NCBI GenBank assembly: GCA_002706095.1
Contig: PAJP01000016.1
Span: 62,001-126,000 of the forward strand
DNA: 64,000 nt
From: Methylophaga sp.
GTDB lineage: Bacteria > Pseudomonadota > Gammaproteobacteria > Nitrosococcales > Methylophagaceae
Reading direction: 5' to 3'
The position numbers and the translations under genes were made by a program. Shown piece after piece: positions 1-10,974 of this stretch; the stretch's first letter is position 1, and every line of letters starts with the position of its first letter. Under the pieces are notes generated by a model. That model ran no database searches and had not been told where the DNA came from. It was given only the letters and a program-made list of their open reading frames with translations.

Positions 1-790
1 GATATAAAAAAGGCTGATCCGTCCACATGGCATCTTGGTAATCGCCGAATGAAGGCAGATAGTGGTCGATAAAATGACGTAATTGAATCAACGCCTGGCG
101 ACGAGTAACTGGCCAGTTAAACGTATCGAGCTTGCCTGGCAGTTGTGAGAAGTGTTTCTCTACGATGTCGATAACATCCTGTGTGATGTCATCGACAGAA
201 TAGTTTGGATTCTCTTTGATTGGGTCTGGACCATGTTTCGCAAAGCTTTGCCGGTTCGATTTATCAAAATTCCATTGCCCGCCAGTGGGTTTGTCCTGCT
301 CCATCAGAATGTGGCGTGACTCACGTAAATGGCGATACCAGTATTCCATGGTGGGTTTTTTACGTTGTTTTAACCACTGACTGAACTCGCCACGTTTGGC
401 GATGAAATGTTTGTCTTCTAACCAGTCTATCTTTAAACGATGTTGTTTTACGATGTGTTCAATTTCCTGCATAACCAGATAATCGCCAGGTAATACGCAA
501 CGTATTTCCGTAATGTCGTGCTGATTAAATGTATGAGTTAAAACCTCGGAAAACGAGTTGAAGCCATCCGTGATGCGATAATAGATGACATCAAACGCTT
601 TTTTTTCTATCTCTTTAGCAAAGTGCCGCATGGCAGAGAGGAAGATAACGGTTCTGTTTTTATTCGATGCTGGCTGCAGAGAGGCTTGAGCGACTTCTGC
701 CATCCAGAAAATATCAGTGGTTTTATCAACACCTTGCCAGATAAGGCTATTCCAATTGAGTTGGTCGCCTAGAATGATATTCAGCCTCAC
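1..790 (-). CDS. FeS-type (6-4) photolyase-related protein, C-terminus cut by window edge
   Basis: The protein begins with VRLNIILGDQLNW and later carries GGQWNFDKSNRQ, both typical of the deoxyribodipyrimidine photolyase-related family (PF04244, bacterial FeS photolyases/cryptochromes), which use FAD and light to repair UV lesions. About 263 residues are visible; the C-terminal FAD-binding half and the cluster cysteines lie off the left edge. The start chosen is GTG at 790, behind a GGGGG stretch; an in-frame TAG lies just upstream and a TTG in between is an alternative. The preceding gene stops at 796, so the two are probably one operon. The family call rests on motif memory, and the activity (6-4 or CPD repair, or a photoreceptor) cannot be told from this part. 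Confidence 0.8.
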   Translation of the reverse strand, partial: MRLNIILGDQLNWNSLIWQGVDKTTDIFWMAEVAQASLQPASNKNRTVIFLSAMRHFAKEIEKKAFDVIYYRITDGFNSFSEVLTHTFNQHDITEIRCVLPGDYLVMQEIEHIVKQHRLKIDWLEDKHFIAKRGEFSQWLKQRKKPTMEYWYRHLRESRHILMEQDKPTGGQWNFDKSNRQSFAKHGPDPIKENPNYSVDDITQDVIDIVEKHFSQLPGKLDTFNWPVTRRQALIQLRHFIDHYLPSFGDYQDAMWTDQPFLY

Positions 791-795
791 CCGTG

Positions 796-2328
796 TTACC
801 CCCAACTATTCATGGAAACACTGGCTGAATTTTCCAGAGGATGAGTCCTGAGATAGGGAAAGTGACTCAGTTTCGTAGGGGCCAGGAAGCGTAATAAAAT
901 TTTATAGGTATCAATATCAAAGAAGATCGAATCCTGCGGCTGCTTCAACAACCGGGTGTTTGGCGTGTTATGACTGTCTACCTGTCCCAGATAACACCAT
1001 TGATCGATAAGATGAAAATGACTATCGACGCCGTTGTTCATTGGAGATTGTTCTTCCACAATAATTGGCGTTGACCATGGCCATTGCTGATTTTTGATGT
1101 GGGTCAAGGCCATATCGACACGTAGATTATAAAGCTTTGCTTGCTCTTTACCACAACAGGCACCGAGACATTTTTTTAGCTGATAACTAAAACAAGGGCC
1201 GGATGCTTTCTTTTCTATGTGGCAGAGACGTTGGCATAGTTTGTATTGAGAGATGAGGTCTAATAACTTGGTTTGTGCTTGTTTTTTACTGCGAAACAGC
1301 CCGTATTTGCTAGTAATATCAGAAGCATCCCTCATATCAGCCAGCATAATATCTAATTCAGCATAGCCGTCTTTGTTAAGCGTTTTGTTGATTTGATACA
1401 GTTTTTTTATTTTGGTTTGGCGTCGGTTGTAACGCGGCGAAGTTTGTTTGATGTAGCTGTTTTCCAATAACTGAGCGCCAAAATCAGAGGGTGTTTCAAT
1501 CCAATCGATATGATGTAACTGCTGGCTGATATCAAGTTCTTTGTGATGCCGATGATCTGCTGAAAAATGGCTGAGTACACGCTCCTTAATATTGACAGAT
1601 TTACCGATGTAGAGCAGTGTGCCGCCTTCATCATAGAACTGATAAATACCCGGCTTTTCGGGTAATTTCTGTATAAGCGTATTATCAAGATGGCTCGGTA
1701 GGCTGGGTCGTTTTAATATATCGGCAATTGTCTGCTGGATGACTGCTGCATCGATTTGTTGTTGGATGAGAGTGAAATACGTCAGAATAACTTCCGTATC
1801 AGCCATTGCTCGATGCCGATCTTTCACGGCAATCTGATGGCGCTGGATGATTTTATCCAGGCTATGCCCTTGATGTTGAGGGAAAAGTCGTCGGCTGAGT
1901 TTTACCGAGCACAGTGTTTTGGCTGAATAATCATAGCCTGCGCATTTAAATTCCTGCTTGAGAAAACTGTAGTCAAAACGGGCATTGTGAGCAACCAGAA
2001 TAACGTTTTTCAGACGTTGGTATAAGGATTCTGCTATATCCTCAAAGGCGGGAGCATCAGCCACCATCTCATCATCGATGCCTGTGATTTTGTGAATCCA
2101 TGGTGGGATGGGACGCCCAGGATTAATTAAGCTTTGCCAGCGCGACTGAACTTCACCGTCTTTAATCTCAATCAGTCCTATTTCAGTAATGCGATCCCGA
2201 CTGGCCCGACCACCGGTGGTTTCACAGTCCAATAAAATCATGTGCTCAGGGAAACAAGTCAACTTAGTCATGATGCGAGACGGATGAACGGGTATGTCGA
2301 CGACAGCGTTGTGAACAATAGACGACAT
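796..2328 (-). CDS. DEDDh exonuclease fused to GIY-YIG (Cho/UvrC-like) nuclease
   Basis: Two nuclease domains lie in one 510-residue chain. Residues about 30-190 form a DnaQ-type 3'-5' exonuclease, with DCETTG (Asp34, Glu36), HNARFD at 114-119 and HRAMAD at 172-177 giving the DEDDh residues. Residues about 220-310 form a GIY-YIG endonuclease (GIY at 227, YIG at 240), followed by a Cys-rich stretch near 370-395 ([12 protein letters not shown]) like that of UvrC and Cho. The layout suggests incision followed by trimming in excision repair, but this is inferred. An internal ATG at residue 20 is a possible start; neither start has a strong ribosome binding site. The gene is directly upstream of the photolyase gene, so both probably belong to a DNA-repair operon. 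Confidence 0.85.
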   Translation of the reverse strand: MSSIVHNAVVDIPVHPSRIMTKLTCFPEHMILLDCETTGGRASRDRITEIGLIEIKDGEVQSRWQSLINPGRPIPPWIHKITGIDDEMVADAPAFEDIAESLYQRLKNVILVAHNARFDYSFLKQEFKCAGYDYSAKTLCSVKLSRRLFPQHQGHSLDKIIQRHQIAVKDRHRAMADTEVILTYFTLIQQQIDAAVIQQTIADILKRPSLPSHLDNTLIQKLPEKPGIYQFYDEGGTLLYIGKSVNIKERVLSHFSADHRHHKELDISQQLHHIDWIETPSDFGAQLLENSYIKQTSPRYNRRQTKIKKLYQINKTLNKDGYAELDIMLADMRDASDITSKYGLFRSKKQAQTKLLDLISQYKLCQRLCHIEKKASGPCFSYQLKKCLGACCGKEQAKLYNLRVDMALTHIKNQQWPWSTPIIVEEQSPMNNGVDSHFHLIDQWCYLGQVDSHNTPNTRLLKQPQDSIFFDIDTYKILLRFLAPTKLSHFPYLRTHPLENSASVSMNSWG

Positions 2329-2438
2329 TATCCCAATTTCGCTGCCATTTTTTACGCCATGTAAACGGCCTTTGACAGATAGGACAAATTTTGACGGGGA
2401 GTGTGGCTTTGGTGTGTGTCACAACTATTCACTAAATA

Positions 2439-2473
2439 ATTTCACAGATAGCTTGTCGTGCTATCTGTGAAAT
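2439..2473 (-). terminator. Perfect 14-bp hairpin downstream of orn
   Basis: ATTTCACAGATAGC at 2439-2452 is matched exactly by its reverse complement at 2460-2473, with a 7-base loop. It lies just after the orn stop codon and before the exonuclease/GIY-YIG gene on the same strand. The stem is strong, but only a short, broken T stretch follows on the minus strand, so it may be a weak terminator, a processing site or an mRNA 3'-end stabiliser. Confidence 0.55.
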
Positions 2474-2486
2474 CAATGTGAACAGC

Positions 2487-3044
2487 TTATTCTGCTTCAG
2501 GAAGCTTAATAAAGAGTTCGCGGTAATGTTCTAATTCGCGAATAGAGTCTTTGATGTCATCCATAGCAAGATGTGATGAACGTTTTTTAAAACTTTTTTC
2601 GACCTTAGGAGCCCAGCGTCGAGCCAGTTCTTTAAGGCTGCTGACATCAAGGTTGCGGTAATGAAAATAGGCTTCCAGATCAGGCATGCATCGAGCCAGG
2701 AATCGGCGATCCTGACAGATGCTGTTTCCGCACATTGGCGAGACACCAGCAGGAACGTATTTTTTCAGAAATTCAATGGTCTGTTGTTCAGCATCCGCTT
2801 CATTAAGTGTGCTGTTACGAACACGCTCAACCAAACCGGATTTGCCATGCTGGCGGGTATTCCACTCATCCATGCCATCAAGAATAGCATCGTCTTGATG
2901 AATGGCTAATATCGGGCCTTCTGCTAACACATTGAGATGTGCATCTGTCACAATGGTGGCTATTTCAATGATATAGTCATTATTAGTATCAAGACCGGTC
3001 ATTTCCAGATCGATCCAGATGAGATTGTTTTTACTTTTGGCCAT
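2487..3044 (-). CDS. orn: Oligoribonuclease
   Basis: Orn degrades 2-5 nucleotide RNAs, including pGpG from cyclic-di-GMP turnover, to mononucleotides in the cytoplasm. The 185-residue length is standard. The N-terminus has IDLEMTGLD (DEDDh Exo I, Asp and Glu metal ligands), the middle has the [11 protein letters not shown] segment (Exo II), and HLAMDD near residue 158 gives the Exo III His and Asp. The start is ATG at 3044, preceded by CGGAG. It is divergent from the M48 protease gene. Confidence 0.95.
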   Translation of the reverse strand: MAKSKNNLIWIDLEMTGLDTNNDYIIEIATIVTDAHLNVLAEGPILAIHQDDAILDGMDEWNTRQHGKSGLVERVRNSTLNEADAEQQTIEFLKKYVPAGVSPMCGNSICQDRRFLARCMPDLEAYFHYRNLDVSSLKELARRWAPKVEKSFKKRSSHLAMDDIKDSIRELEHYRELFIKLPEAE

Positions 3045-3099
3045 GGGCTCCGTCTTTTTTTTGAGTTGGACTTAGACTGGTTGAACTTACTTGCCTGTG

Positions 3100-3128
3100 A
3101 TTGTATCAAAGGCTACTCTGCATGACAT
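3100..3128 (-). promoter_or_regulatory. Putative sigma70 promoter of orn
   Basis: On the minus strand ATGTCA (3123-3128) and TACAAT (3100-3105) are 17 bases apart, about 55 bases upstream of the orn start. The -10 matches five of six consensus positions and the -35 four of six. This is sequence resemblance only. Confidence 0.35.
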
Positions 3129-3158
3129 TTTATAAAGATTCAAATTGGATAGATATTT

Positions 3159-4403
3159 ATGAACGAATTTAGCTGGATATTTTTAGCGGCTTTGTTTTTG
3201 ATGACAGCAACTGAACTCTGGTTATCAATGCGTCAAGGTAAACATGTTCAGGCGCATCGTAATAAAGTGCCAAAAGCATTTGAAGAACAGATTAGTCTTA
3301 GCGCTCACCAAAAAGCGGCAGATTATACTGTGGCAAAAGGTCGCTTTGGTCGCAAAGAAAATGTCTATGGCGTGATTATCCTGCTGGCATGGACATTTGG
3401 CGGTGGTCTGTCCTTACTCTCGACAGCTTGGGATGGACTGGGTCTATCGCCCATGCTGACCGGCATATTATTCCTATTGAGCTTTATTGTCATTGGTTCA
3501 TTATTAGACTTACCATTTTCTTATTACAGAACATTTGTTTTAGAGGATAAGTTTGGTTTCAACCGTAATACCCCGGCTCTGTTCTTCTCTGACTTTATTA
3601 AACAAACATTGTTGACCCTTATCATGGGTGCCTTATTGATTTGGATCGCCTTGTGGATGATGCAAAGTACAGGTGAATTCTGGTGGCTGTATCTTTGGGC
3701 GGCTTGGATTGGCTTTGCCTTGTTTATGATGTGGGCTTATCCTGCCTTTATTGCCCCTTTGTTCAATAAATTTACGCCACTGGAGGATGCCAATTTACAG
3801 CAACGTGTGGAAAATTTATTAGCCCGGTGTGGTTTCAAAAGCCAAGGTATTTTTGTGATGGATGGTTCACGTCGCAGCGGTCATGGCAACGCTTACTTCA
3901 CAGGACTGGGAAGTAATAAACGCATTGTTTTCTTCGATACTTTACTCAACACCTTAAATGAAGACCAAATTGAAGCTGTATTAGCGCACGAGTTGGGCCA
4001 TTTCCGTCGCAAGCATGTGGTCAAAAATATGGTGGTGATGGCTGTGATTAGTTTGATTGGTCTGGCATTGCTGGGCTGGGCATCAAATCAGACCTGGTTC
4101 TATGAAGGCTTGGGGGTTAGCCAGCAGTCGAATGCTATGGCACTTGCCTTGTTCATGTTAGTCATCCCCGTATTTATGTTCTTTTTACACCCACTGATGA
4201 CATCCTTGTCTCGTAAATATGAGTATGAAGCCGATGCCTATGCTGCCTCGGTATCAAGTGCAGATGATCTGATCGCGGCATTGGTGGCGTTATATAAAGA
4301 AAATGCCAGTACCTTAACTCCGGATCCACTGGTTTCTGCTGTTTATGATTCGCATCCTCCGGCGGCTATGCGGATTGCTCACTTACAAACGAACTCTGCC
4401 TGA
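3159..4403 (+). CDS. M48 family membrane metalloprotease (Ste24/CAAX protease-like)
   Basis: This is a 414-residue integral membrane zinc protease. The HELGH motif near residue 280 supplies two Zn ligands and the catalytic Glu, and a later YEYEADAYAA segment supplies the third ligand Glu, as in M48A (Ste24) enzymes. Several hydrophobic segments flank the catalytic domain, and the N-terminal domain (about 60-170) has the Ste24 pattern. In bacteria such enzymes are thought to act on membrane or periplasmic proteins; the substrate is unknown here. The ATG start follows a weak purine stretch. The small cytochrome c gene begins 2 bases after its stop. Confidence 0.88.
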   Translation: MNEFSWIFLAALFLMTATELWLSMRQGKHVQAHRNKVPKAFEEQISLSAHQKAADYTVAKGRFGRKENVYGVIILLAWTFGGGLSLLSTAWDGLGLSPMLTGILFLLSFIVIGSLLDLPFSYYRTFVLEDKFGFNRNTPALFFSDFIKQTLLTLIMGALLIWIALWMMQSTGEFWWLYLWAAWIGFALFMMWAYPAFIAPLFNKFTPLEDANLQQRVENLLARCGFKSQGIFVMDGSRRSGHGNAYFTGLGSNKRIVFFDTLLNTLNEDQIEAVLAHELGHFRRKHVVKNMVVMAVISLIGLALLGWASNQTWFYEGLGVSQQSNAMALALFMLVIPVFMFFLHPLMTSLSRKYEYEADAYAASVSSADDLIAALVALYKENASTLTPDPLVSAVYDSHPPAAMRIAHLQTNSA

Positions 4404-4404
4404 T

Positions 4405-4689
4405 ATGTTGCAAAAAACAGTGACCTTTTTTGGCGGACTGGTGTTATGCACTATCGTGCATGCCAATGGTAAACAGTTGCATGATGCTGCTTGCTTGCAG
4501 TGTCATGCATCATTGAGCGGTGGTGATGCATACCAGTTATACAGCCGAGATGAGAAAAATATTAAAAGTATAGCCGCGCTTGAGAAGCGTGTTTCGTATT
4601 GTGCTAAAGCAGCTGATGTTAGCTGGAATGAGCAACAAAAACGCGCGGTGGTTGATTATTTAAATTCGACTTTTTATCACCTTAAATAA
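4405..4689 (+). CDS. Small periplasmic c-type cytochrome
   Basis: The product has 94 residues, starting at the ATG just after the protease stop. A longer reading that starts inside the protease gene would spoil the signal peptide and is not used. The N-terminal MLQKTVTFFGGLVLCTIVHA is a Sec signal peptide. CLQCH binds a single heme c, and the only Met in the mature part is absent from the usual C-terminal position, so the sixth ligand is unclear. The last 8 bases overlap the 3' end of the convergent GGDEF gene. Its electron-transfer partner is unknown. Confidence 0.75.
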   Translation: MLQKTVTFFGGLVLCTIVHANGKQLHDAACLQCHASLSGGDAYQLYSRDEKNIKSIAALEKRVSYCAKAADVSWNEQQKRAVVDYLNSTFYHLK

Positions 4690-5713
4690 AATTCACTTGA
4701 TTACGGCCGTCTGCTTTTGAACGATAAAGCGCCTGATCAGCACGTTCAATCAAACTAATCGGTGTATCGTTGTTTTGATAAGTGCTGATGCCTGCAGACA
4801 CTGTCACTTGTCCGATAGACTCATGGCTGCCTTTTTTCTTCAGGCGGCTTGCCGCAAATTTCTCACGAATCTTTTCCGTGATCATAAAGGTCTCTTCGAG
4901 ACTGCAATGAACAAATAGCATAGCCAATTCTTCACCGCCAAAGCGAGCCGCAATATGAATGTCATTAGAGTGACTTTTTAATAGTGAGGCAAAAAACTGC
5001 AGGACTTTATCACCCAGTAAATGTCCAAAACTGTCATTCAGCCGTTTGAACTTATCGATATCGAATAAAACAAGACTAAACGCATGACCTTTGCTACATA
5101 GCTTTTGAAGCTCATTATCAAAAGCTCCCCGATTAAGCAGCCCCGTTAGACTATCTGTTCTTGCCATTTCTTTAACAGCTTCCAACTCTTGTCTGAGTTT
5201 CATTATCTCTTCTGTTGAGCGCGTCAATTCAGTCTTTAGCTCACCACTGCTATTGGTAATTTGTTGGGTATTGGTCAAGATCTGGCTGACCAGCGTTTTT
5301 AGTTCATCAATATCATTACAGCTTTCAAGTTTTACCTGGCTTTGAGTGAGGCCTTCATTACATTCTGAGGCTGCAGCTTCAACTCTACTGATATTTTCCA
5401 GCGTATTATCAACAACCAGCTTCAGCCCATTATTCGTATTACTGAGACGTTCAGGCATGCCCATCAGCACATATTTCTCATAAAGATATTGTGTCACTTC
5501 CGGGGTAATGGGGTCATTTTTCTTTAAACGGGTATCAATGCTGTTCACCAAATCCTGATTGTCACCTGACACATATTCGTACCAGACGGCATAGTTCACG
5601 GGGGTGATCGGCGTCTGGTAACGATTAGCCAGTAATAAGCTCTGACGAAGATTTTCTGAGGCTTGTTGAAACGCGTGTTGATAAACAGGGGGGAACGATA
5701 AAGTTTTGCTCAC
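4682..5713 (-). CDS. GGDEF diguanylate cyclase without a canonical I-site
   Basis: The C-terminal half (about 185-343) is a GGDEF domain that makes cyclic-di-GMP from GTP: it opens with RTDSLTGLLNRGAFD and has the active-site loop GGEEL at 259-263. The N-terminal part (1-180) has no named domain I recognise; residues 100-180 look helical and coiled-coil-like and could dimerise the enzyme. No membrane segment is seen, so it is probably cytoplasmic. At the place of the inhibitory RxxD site the sequence is NDIH (250-253), so product inhibition through that site is unlikely. Confidence 0.88.
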   Translation of the reverse strand: MSKTLSFPPVYQHAFQQASENLRQSLLLANRYQTPITPVNYAVWYEYVSGDNQDLVNSIDTRLKKNDPITPEVTQYLYEKYVLMGMPERLSNTNNGLKLVVDNTLENISRVEAAASECNEGLTQSQVKLESCNDIDELKTLVSQILTNTQQITNSSGELKTELTRSTEEIMKLRQELEAVKEMARTDSLTGLLNRGAFDNELQKLCSKGHAFSLVLFDIDKFKRLNDSFGHLLGDKVLQFFASLLKSHSNDIHIAARFGGEELAMLFVHCSLEETFMITEKIREKFAASRLKKKGSHESIGQVTVSAGISTYQNNDTPISLIERADQALYRSKADGRNQVNFI

Positions 5714-5769
5714 TTGCTATATTCCATGTTGGCAACTCTTTAGAAGAATTCACTAATTTGTTAATTAAA

Positions 5770-7047
5770 TCAAGTATCTCGTGGTCGTTTACTGCACCAC
5801 CAGACAAAGCACGCCAGTAGAACGGTGATGAAGGGTAAAACAGTTAAGATCGTTTTGCTGGATAACATTAGCTGAGCTGCGATAAACGTCACAATCAGAC
5901 AAGCTATCATCACGAGATTTTGGATCCAATTATTACCTGCCAATACAGTGCCGAGTATTCGCTTAGGAGAATGTGACTGTATAAGCGCATTGAGCGGAAT
6001 AATAAATAGGCCACCAAATAAACCAAAGCAGAAAATTGAGACTGCAAATGCCGAGACGGAACTCAGTGTAGGGATAATAAAAAGAATAATACTCATACCT
6101 ATCGCACCCAAAGGTATGAGAGAGGTTTTTATCAGGCCATGCTTGCCTGTACCTGCCAATAACGAACCGACGACAATGCCAATGCCTGAGCAAGCCAATA
6201 AGCCTTGAATTATCATCGTACTATTTTCAGCCAATACCATTTTTGCAAAGGCAGGAAATACGGCGAGAAATGTTTGCGAAATTCCCCAAAAGAATGACAG
6301 CCCCAATACGGAGTACCAAATAACCGGATTGGTATATAAGTTTTTCACATTTGTTTTTAGCAAATAACCTTTGATGTAATCTTTCCAGGGAAACCGTGTG
6401 AAATCAGTCGACTTATTTCTATCAGTCAATCGGCAAGCGAGGCGCCACTCTACAATAGATAGAATCACCAACAACCAACCTGCCGGGGCGATATGACGCA
6501 GTAACGAAACCTCATCATGATATGGCTGGTCTATCAACAACCATTCAAACAACACGGTAAAAACAATAATTCCACTCAAGATGGCAACAATCGTCGTCGC
6601 TTGAATAAAGCCATTGGCTGCGGATAAATGCTTGTCACCACCAAGTTGCCGTATATAACCATACTTGGCGGGAGAATAGAGCGCACTTTGAATGGCCAGT
6701 ATTAACGTCATGAAAAAGGCAAATAAAAACCAGCCCTGATAGTAAGCTAGCGTAATCAACAAGGTAATGATGATGGCTGAGAAAGCCGATGCTTTCATGA
6801 TGAAAGGTTTGGAAAAACGATCAGAAAGATAGCCGGCCGGGCTGAATAAGAAAATAAAGGGTAAGAGAATGAGTCCATTCACAATCGCCGTCAACGCCAC
6901 CTGCGTTTGATCATCATATATCTTAAAAATCGTGTTCTGAATGATGATTTTATGGCCCAAATCCACCATGGCATTAATAAAAGCGACGGCAATAAAGCTC
7001 ATAAAGCCCGGTAATTTTACCGTGCTTAATAAGGAAGAATGTTTCAA
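5770..7047 (-). CDS. MFS transporter, LplT-like (lysophospholipid transporter family)
   Basis: This 425-residue protein has about 12 hydrophobic segments. The loop after the second segment reads SPAGYLSDRFSKP, the MFS cytoplasmic motif. The overall pattern resembles LplT and the transporter half of Aas fusions, which flip lysophospholipids across the inner membrane for re-acylation. No acyltransferase partner lies beside it here, so the substrate is inferred from family resemblance only. The UspA-type gene ends 4 bases upstream, suggesting co-transcription. Confidence 0.75.
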   Translation of the reverse strand: MKHSSLLSTVKLPGFMSFIAVAFINAMVDLGHKIIIQNTIFKIYDDQTQVALTAIVNGLILLPFIFLFSPAGYLSDRFSKPFIMKASAFSAIIITLLITLAYYQGWFLFAFFMTLILAIQSALYSPAKYGYIRQLGGDKHLSAANGFIQATTIVAILSGIIVFTVLFEWLLIDQPYHDEVSLLRHIAPAGWLLVILSIVEWRLACRLTDRNKSTDFTRFPWKDYIKGYLLKTNVKNLYTNPVIWYSVLGLSFFWGISQTFLAVFPAFAKMVLAENSTMIIQGLLACSGIGIVVGSLLAGTGKHGLIKTSLIPLGAIGMSIILFIIPTLSSVSAFAVSIFCFGLFGGLFIIPLNALIQSHSPKRILGTVLAGNNWIQNLVMIACLIVTFIAAQLMLSSKTILTVLPFITVLLACFVWWCSKRPRDT

Positions 7048-7051
7048 ATGG

Positions 7052-7492
7052 TTAGTCGTCCTTTAACCTGACGGCAAGGACATCACAATGAGCATGATGT
7101 AATACGGCATTAGCCGTTGACCCTAATAGACGCTTAAAACCATGTCGGCCATGTGAGCCAACAATAATCAGATCAACATTATTCTCATCAGCCACACGGA
7201 CAATATCATGTCCCGGTGTTCCCAATTCAACCCACTGTTGTGAAGCCGGAATGGATAATTTTTCAGCCAATGCCGCCAGTTGTTTTTTCCCTGATTCTAA
7301 CAAGGCATCACGCATATCAATATCAACACTGATCATCGGTTCATAAGCAAAATCAGTTAAAGGGAAATCTTCGATAATGTGGCAAATACTGAGCTTTGCC
7401 TGATGTTGTTCAGCAAGTTCTTGTGCTTTTGCACTAATCAGATCTTTTTGTTTTGAAAAGTCAGTTGCAATCAAAATATGCTGATATTTCAT
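7052..7492 (-). CDS. Universal stress protein, UspA family
   Basis: The 146-residue product begins MKYQHILIATDFS. The C-terminal GSHGRHGFKRLLGSTA matches the G-2x-G-9x-G-S/T nucleotide-binding loop, so it probably binds ATP. The ATG at 7492 is preferred over an upstream start because GAGGG lies 7 bases before it and the upstream residues do not fit the family. The ribosome binding site sits directly behind a terminator-like hairpin following trxB, so expression may depend on read-through. Confidence 0.88.
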   Translation of the reverse strand: MKYQHILIATDFSKQKDLISAKAQELAEQHQAKLSICHIIEDFPLTDFAYEPMISVDIDMRDALLESGKKQLAALAEKLSIPASQQWVELGTPGHDIVRVADENNVDLIIVGSHGRHGFKRLLGSTANAVLHHAHCDVLAVRLKDD

Positions 7493-7507
7493 GTCTATTC
7501 CCTCATG

Positions 7508-7531
7508 AAAAAGGGGGCTGGTCAGCCCCCT
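7508..7531 (-). terminator. Intrinsic terminator after trxB, upstream of usp
   Basis: AGGGGGCTG at 7512-7520 pairs with CAGCCCCCT at 7523-7531; on the minus strand the stem is followed by five T (7508-7512). It lies between the trxB stop and the usp start and should end or reduce trxB transcription. Confidence 0.8.
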
Positions 7532-7542
7532 CATCGTATTAT

Positions 7543-8550
<1,008 letters not shown>

Positions 8551-8612
8551 CTAACTTCAAAAGCTGTGTTAAAATCAAGCGTTAATTTATTGGCAGGGTT
8601 GGAAATATCACA

Positions 8613-10910
8613 GTGGCACAGTCGACACGTGTAAATGACAAGCAGAAACAAGAACTCAACTCTGGCGCAGTCGGCTTCCGTCTGCGTGAGGCAGCACTGA
8701 TTTTGTCAGTCGCATTAGCGGCATACTTACTCTTGTCTTTATGGTCATATCAACCTACCGACCCTGGTTGGTCAACGACCGGAACAGATGACATCATTGC
8801 CAATAGTGGTGGCATAGTTGGCGCTTGGTTAGCTGATGCTCTGCTCTATGGCTTTGGTTTTCCCGCCTATCTATCACCATTAATGATTGGTTTCAGTGGC
8901 TGGTTATTGTTTAGCTGGGGAAAGCGCGCTGATACAGAAGATGCTCTGCATTTCTGGGTATTAAAAATGGTCGGCTTATTGATGGCTCTGGCTGCAGCCA
9001 GTGGTCTGTCTACTCTTAGTCTGAGCGACTATGCCGCACTGTTACCTCTCGGGGCTGGTGGTGTGTTAGGTGAAGTGGTTGGGCATGGTTTTGAGTCGGT
9101 ATTTGGCGCTTCTGGCACCAGTTTGTTATTGCTGGCGGTCCTACTCACTGGGGTCACGCTTTTCACCGGGCTATCCTGGTTGATGGTGATTGATAAGTTA
9201 GGAGCGATGGCCATGATCGTGGCTATTCATGTGGCCCGCTGGGTGCGTGAAATCAAGGAAGAGTTGGAAGCCAAGCGTACTCGTCAAAAACGGGAAGAGA
9301 CTTTTCATCAGGAAAAAGAAAAGTTACAGCACAAGGCAAAAGTGCGCATTGAGCCAGTCTTAGAGAAAAAAGAGCCAAGCAAGCGCGAAGAAAAAGAAAA
9401 ACAAGTGCCATTGTTTGAAACACCAGATGCGCCAGGTATGCCAGCATTAGCTTTATTAGATATGGCTCAACCGAGTAAGCAGGCCTATAGCGAAGACGTC
9501 TTGCAAGCCATGTCTCGACAAGTCGAGCTGAAACTAAAAGACTTTGGCGTAGACGTTCAGGTTGTAGAAGTTCAGCCGGGCCCTGTGGTCACCCGGTTTG
9601 AATTGCAACCGGCTCCTGGCATTAAAGTCAGTCGTATCAGTGGCCTTGCTAAAGACTTAGCAAGAGCGCTATCCATCAGTAGTGTTCGTATCGTTGAAGT
9701 CATTCCGGGTAAACCTGTTGTGGGTCTAGAAATCCCTAATGAGAGTCGTGAAATTGTTCGTCTTCGTGAAATTCTGGCCTGTGATGAATACGAGAATAGC
9801 AAATCATTGCTAATGATGGCGCTGGGTAAAGATATTGCTGGCCGTCCAGTAGTCGCTAACTTAGAAAAAATGCCTCACTTACTGGTGGCAGGGACGACTG
9901 GCTCAGGTAAATCGGTGGCCGTAAATGCGATGATTCTGAGTTTGCTGTACAAGGCAACACCAGAAGATGTACGTATGATCATGGTCGATCCAAAAATGCT
10001 GGAGCTGTCGGTTTATGAAGATATTCCACATTTATTAGCGCCAGTTGTAACGGATATGAAAGAAGCCGCTAATGCTCTGCGTTGGTGTGTTGCTGAGATG
10101 GAGCGTCGTTATCCATTAATGGCTGCTTTAGGCGTGCGTAATATCGCTGGTTATAACAAAAAAGTCAGAGAGGCGATTGAACGCGGTGAGCCAATTAAAG
10201 ATCCAACAATTGAGGTGGAGCCGGGTGAAGTTGGGCCCACTTTAGAGCCACTCCCTTTTATCGTTGTGATTATCGATGAGCTTGCTGACATGATGATGGT
10301 GGTTGGTAAACAAGTTGAAGAGCTGATTGCACGTTTGGCGCAAAAAGCACGGGCATCAGGGATTCATCTTATCTTGGCGACACAACGACCTTCTGTTGAC
10401 GTTATCACCGGGTTAATTAAAGCCAATATTCCGACACGTATGGCTTTCCAAGTGTCTTCGCGAATTGATTCTCGAACCATTCTTGATCAAATGGGGGCTG
10501 AGCAGCTGCTAGGGCAGGGCGATATGCTCTATTTACCTCCGGGGAGTGGACTGCCTGAACGTGTCCATGGTGCATTTGTGGATGACCATGAAGTCCATAA
10601 TGTTGTTGAGCATTTAAAGAAAAATTCACAGCCTAACTATCTTGAAGAAATTACCCAAGATCAGAGCAGTGATGACGGCGATGGTGGTATCGGTGACCCA
10701 AGTGATGCAGAGTCAGATCCGCTCTATGATCAGGCTGTGCAAATCGTCGTCGAAAGTCGCCGGGCATCGGTTTCAGGAATCCAGCGCAGACTGAAAATCG
10801 GTTATAACCGGGCTGCACGTATCGTAGAGGCTATGGAAGCAGCTGGCGTTGTTTCTGCCATGCAGGGTAATGGTAGCCGTGAAGTTCTGGCACCCCCGCC
10901 ACGCGATTAA
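8613..10910 (+). CDS. ftsK: DNA translocase FtsK
   Basis: FtsK pumps DNA at the division septum and activates XerCD resolution of chromosome dimers. The N-terminal 200 residues hold four to five membrane segments, followed by a charged Lys/Glu-rich linker (about 215-270). The motor domain carries Walker A GTTGSGKS near residue 430 and Walker [12 protein letters not shown]. The C-terminal 65 residues form the winged-helix gamma domain ([17 protein letters not shown]) that reads KOPS sites. At 765 residues it is much shorter than E. coli FtsK because the linker is short, which is common. The start is GTG at 8613. Confidence 0.95.
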   Translation: MAQSTRVNDKQKQELNSGAVGFRLREAALILSVALAAYLLLSLWSYQPTDPGWSTTGTDDIIANSGGIVGAWLADALLYGFGFPAYLSPLMIGFSGWLLFSWGKRADTEDALHFWVLKMVGLLMALAAASGLSTLSLSDYAALLPLGAGGVLGEVVGHGFESVFGASGTSLLLLAVLLTGVTLFTGLSWLMVIDKLGAMAMIVAIHVARWVREIKEELEAKRTRQKREETFHQEKEKLQHKAKVRIEPVLEKKEPSKREEKEKQVPLFETPDAPGMPALALLDMAQPSKQAYSEDVLQAMSRQVELKLKDFGVDVQVVEVQPGPVVTRFELQPAPGIKVSRISGLAKDLARALSISSVRIVEVIPGKPVVGLEIPNESREIVRLREILACDEYENSKSLLMMALGKDIAGRPVVANLEKMPHLLVAGTTGSGKSVAVNAMILSLLYKATPEDVRMIMVDPKMLELSVYEDIPHLLAPVVTDMKEAANALRWCVAEMERRYPLMAALGVRNIAGYNKKVREAIERGEPIKDPTIEVEPGEVGPTLEPLPFIVVIIDELADMMMVVGKQVEELIARLAQKARASGIHLILATQRPSVDVITGLIKANIPTRMAFQVSSRIDSRTILDQMGAEQLLGQGDMLYLPPGSGLPERVHGAFVDDHEVHNVVEHLKKNSQPNYLEEITQDQSSDDGDGGIGDPSDAESDPLYDQAVQIVVESRRASVSGIQRRLKIGYNRAARIVEAMEAAGVVSAMQGNGSREVLAPPPRD

Positions 10911-10974
10911 ATCAGGAACCAGGCTGACAAACTGGAGTCAGTAAAACATGCAATTTATCTTTCGGAGTCATTGA

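Noticed and set aside
2661..3125. Plus-strand frames over orn and its upstream region
   Set aside because: They are antisense to orn or cross its promoter, with no ribosome binding site or family resemblance.
9029..9802. Several minus-strand frames over ftsK
   Set aside because: They are shadows of the ftsK frame and carry no motif.
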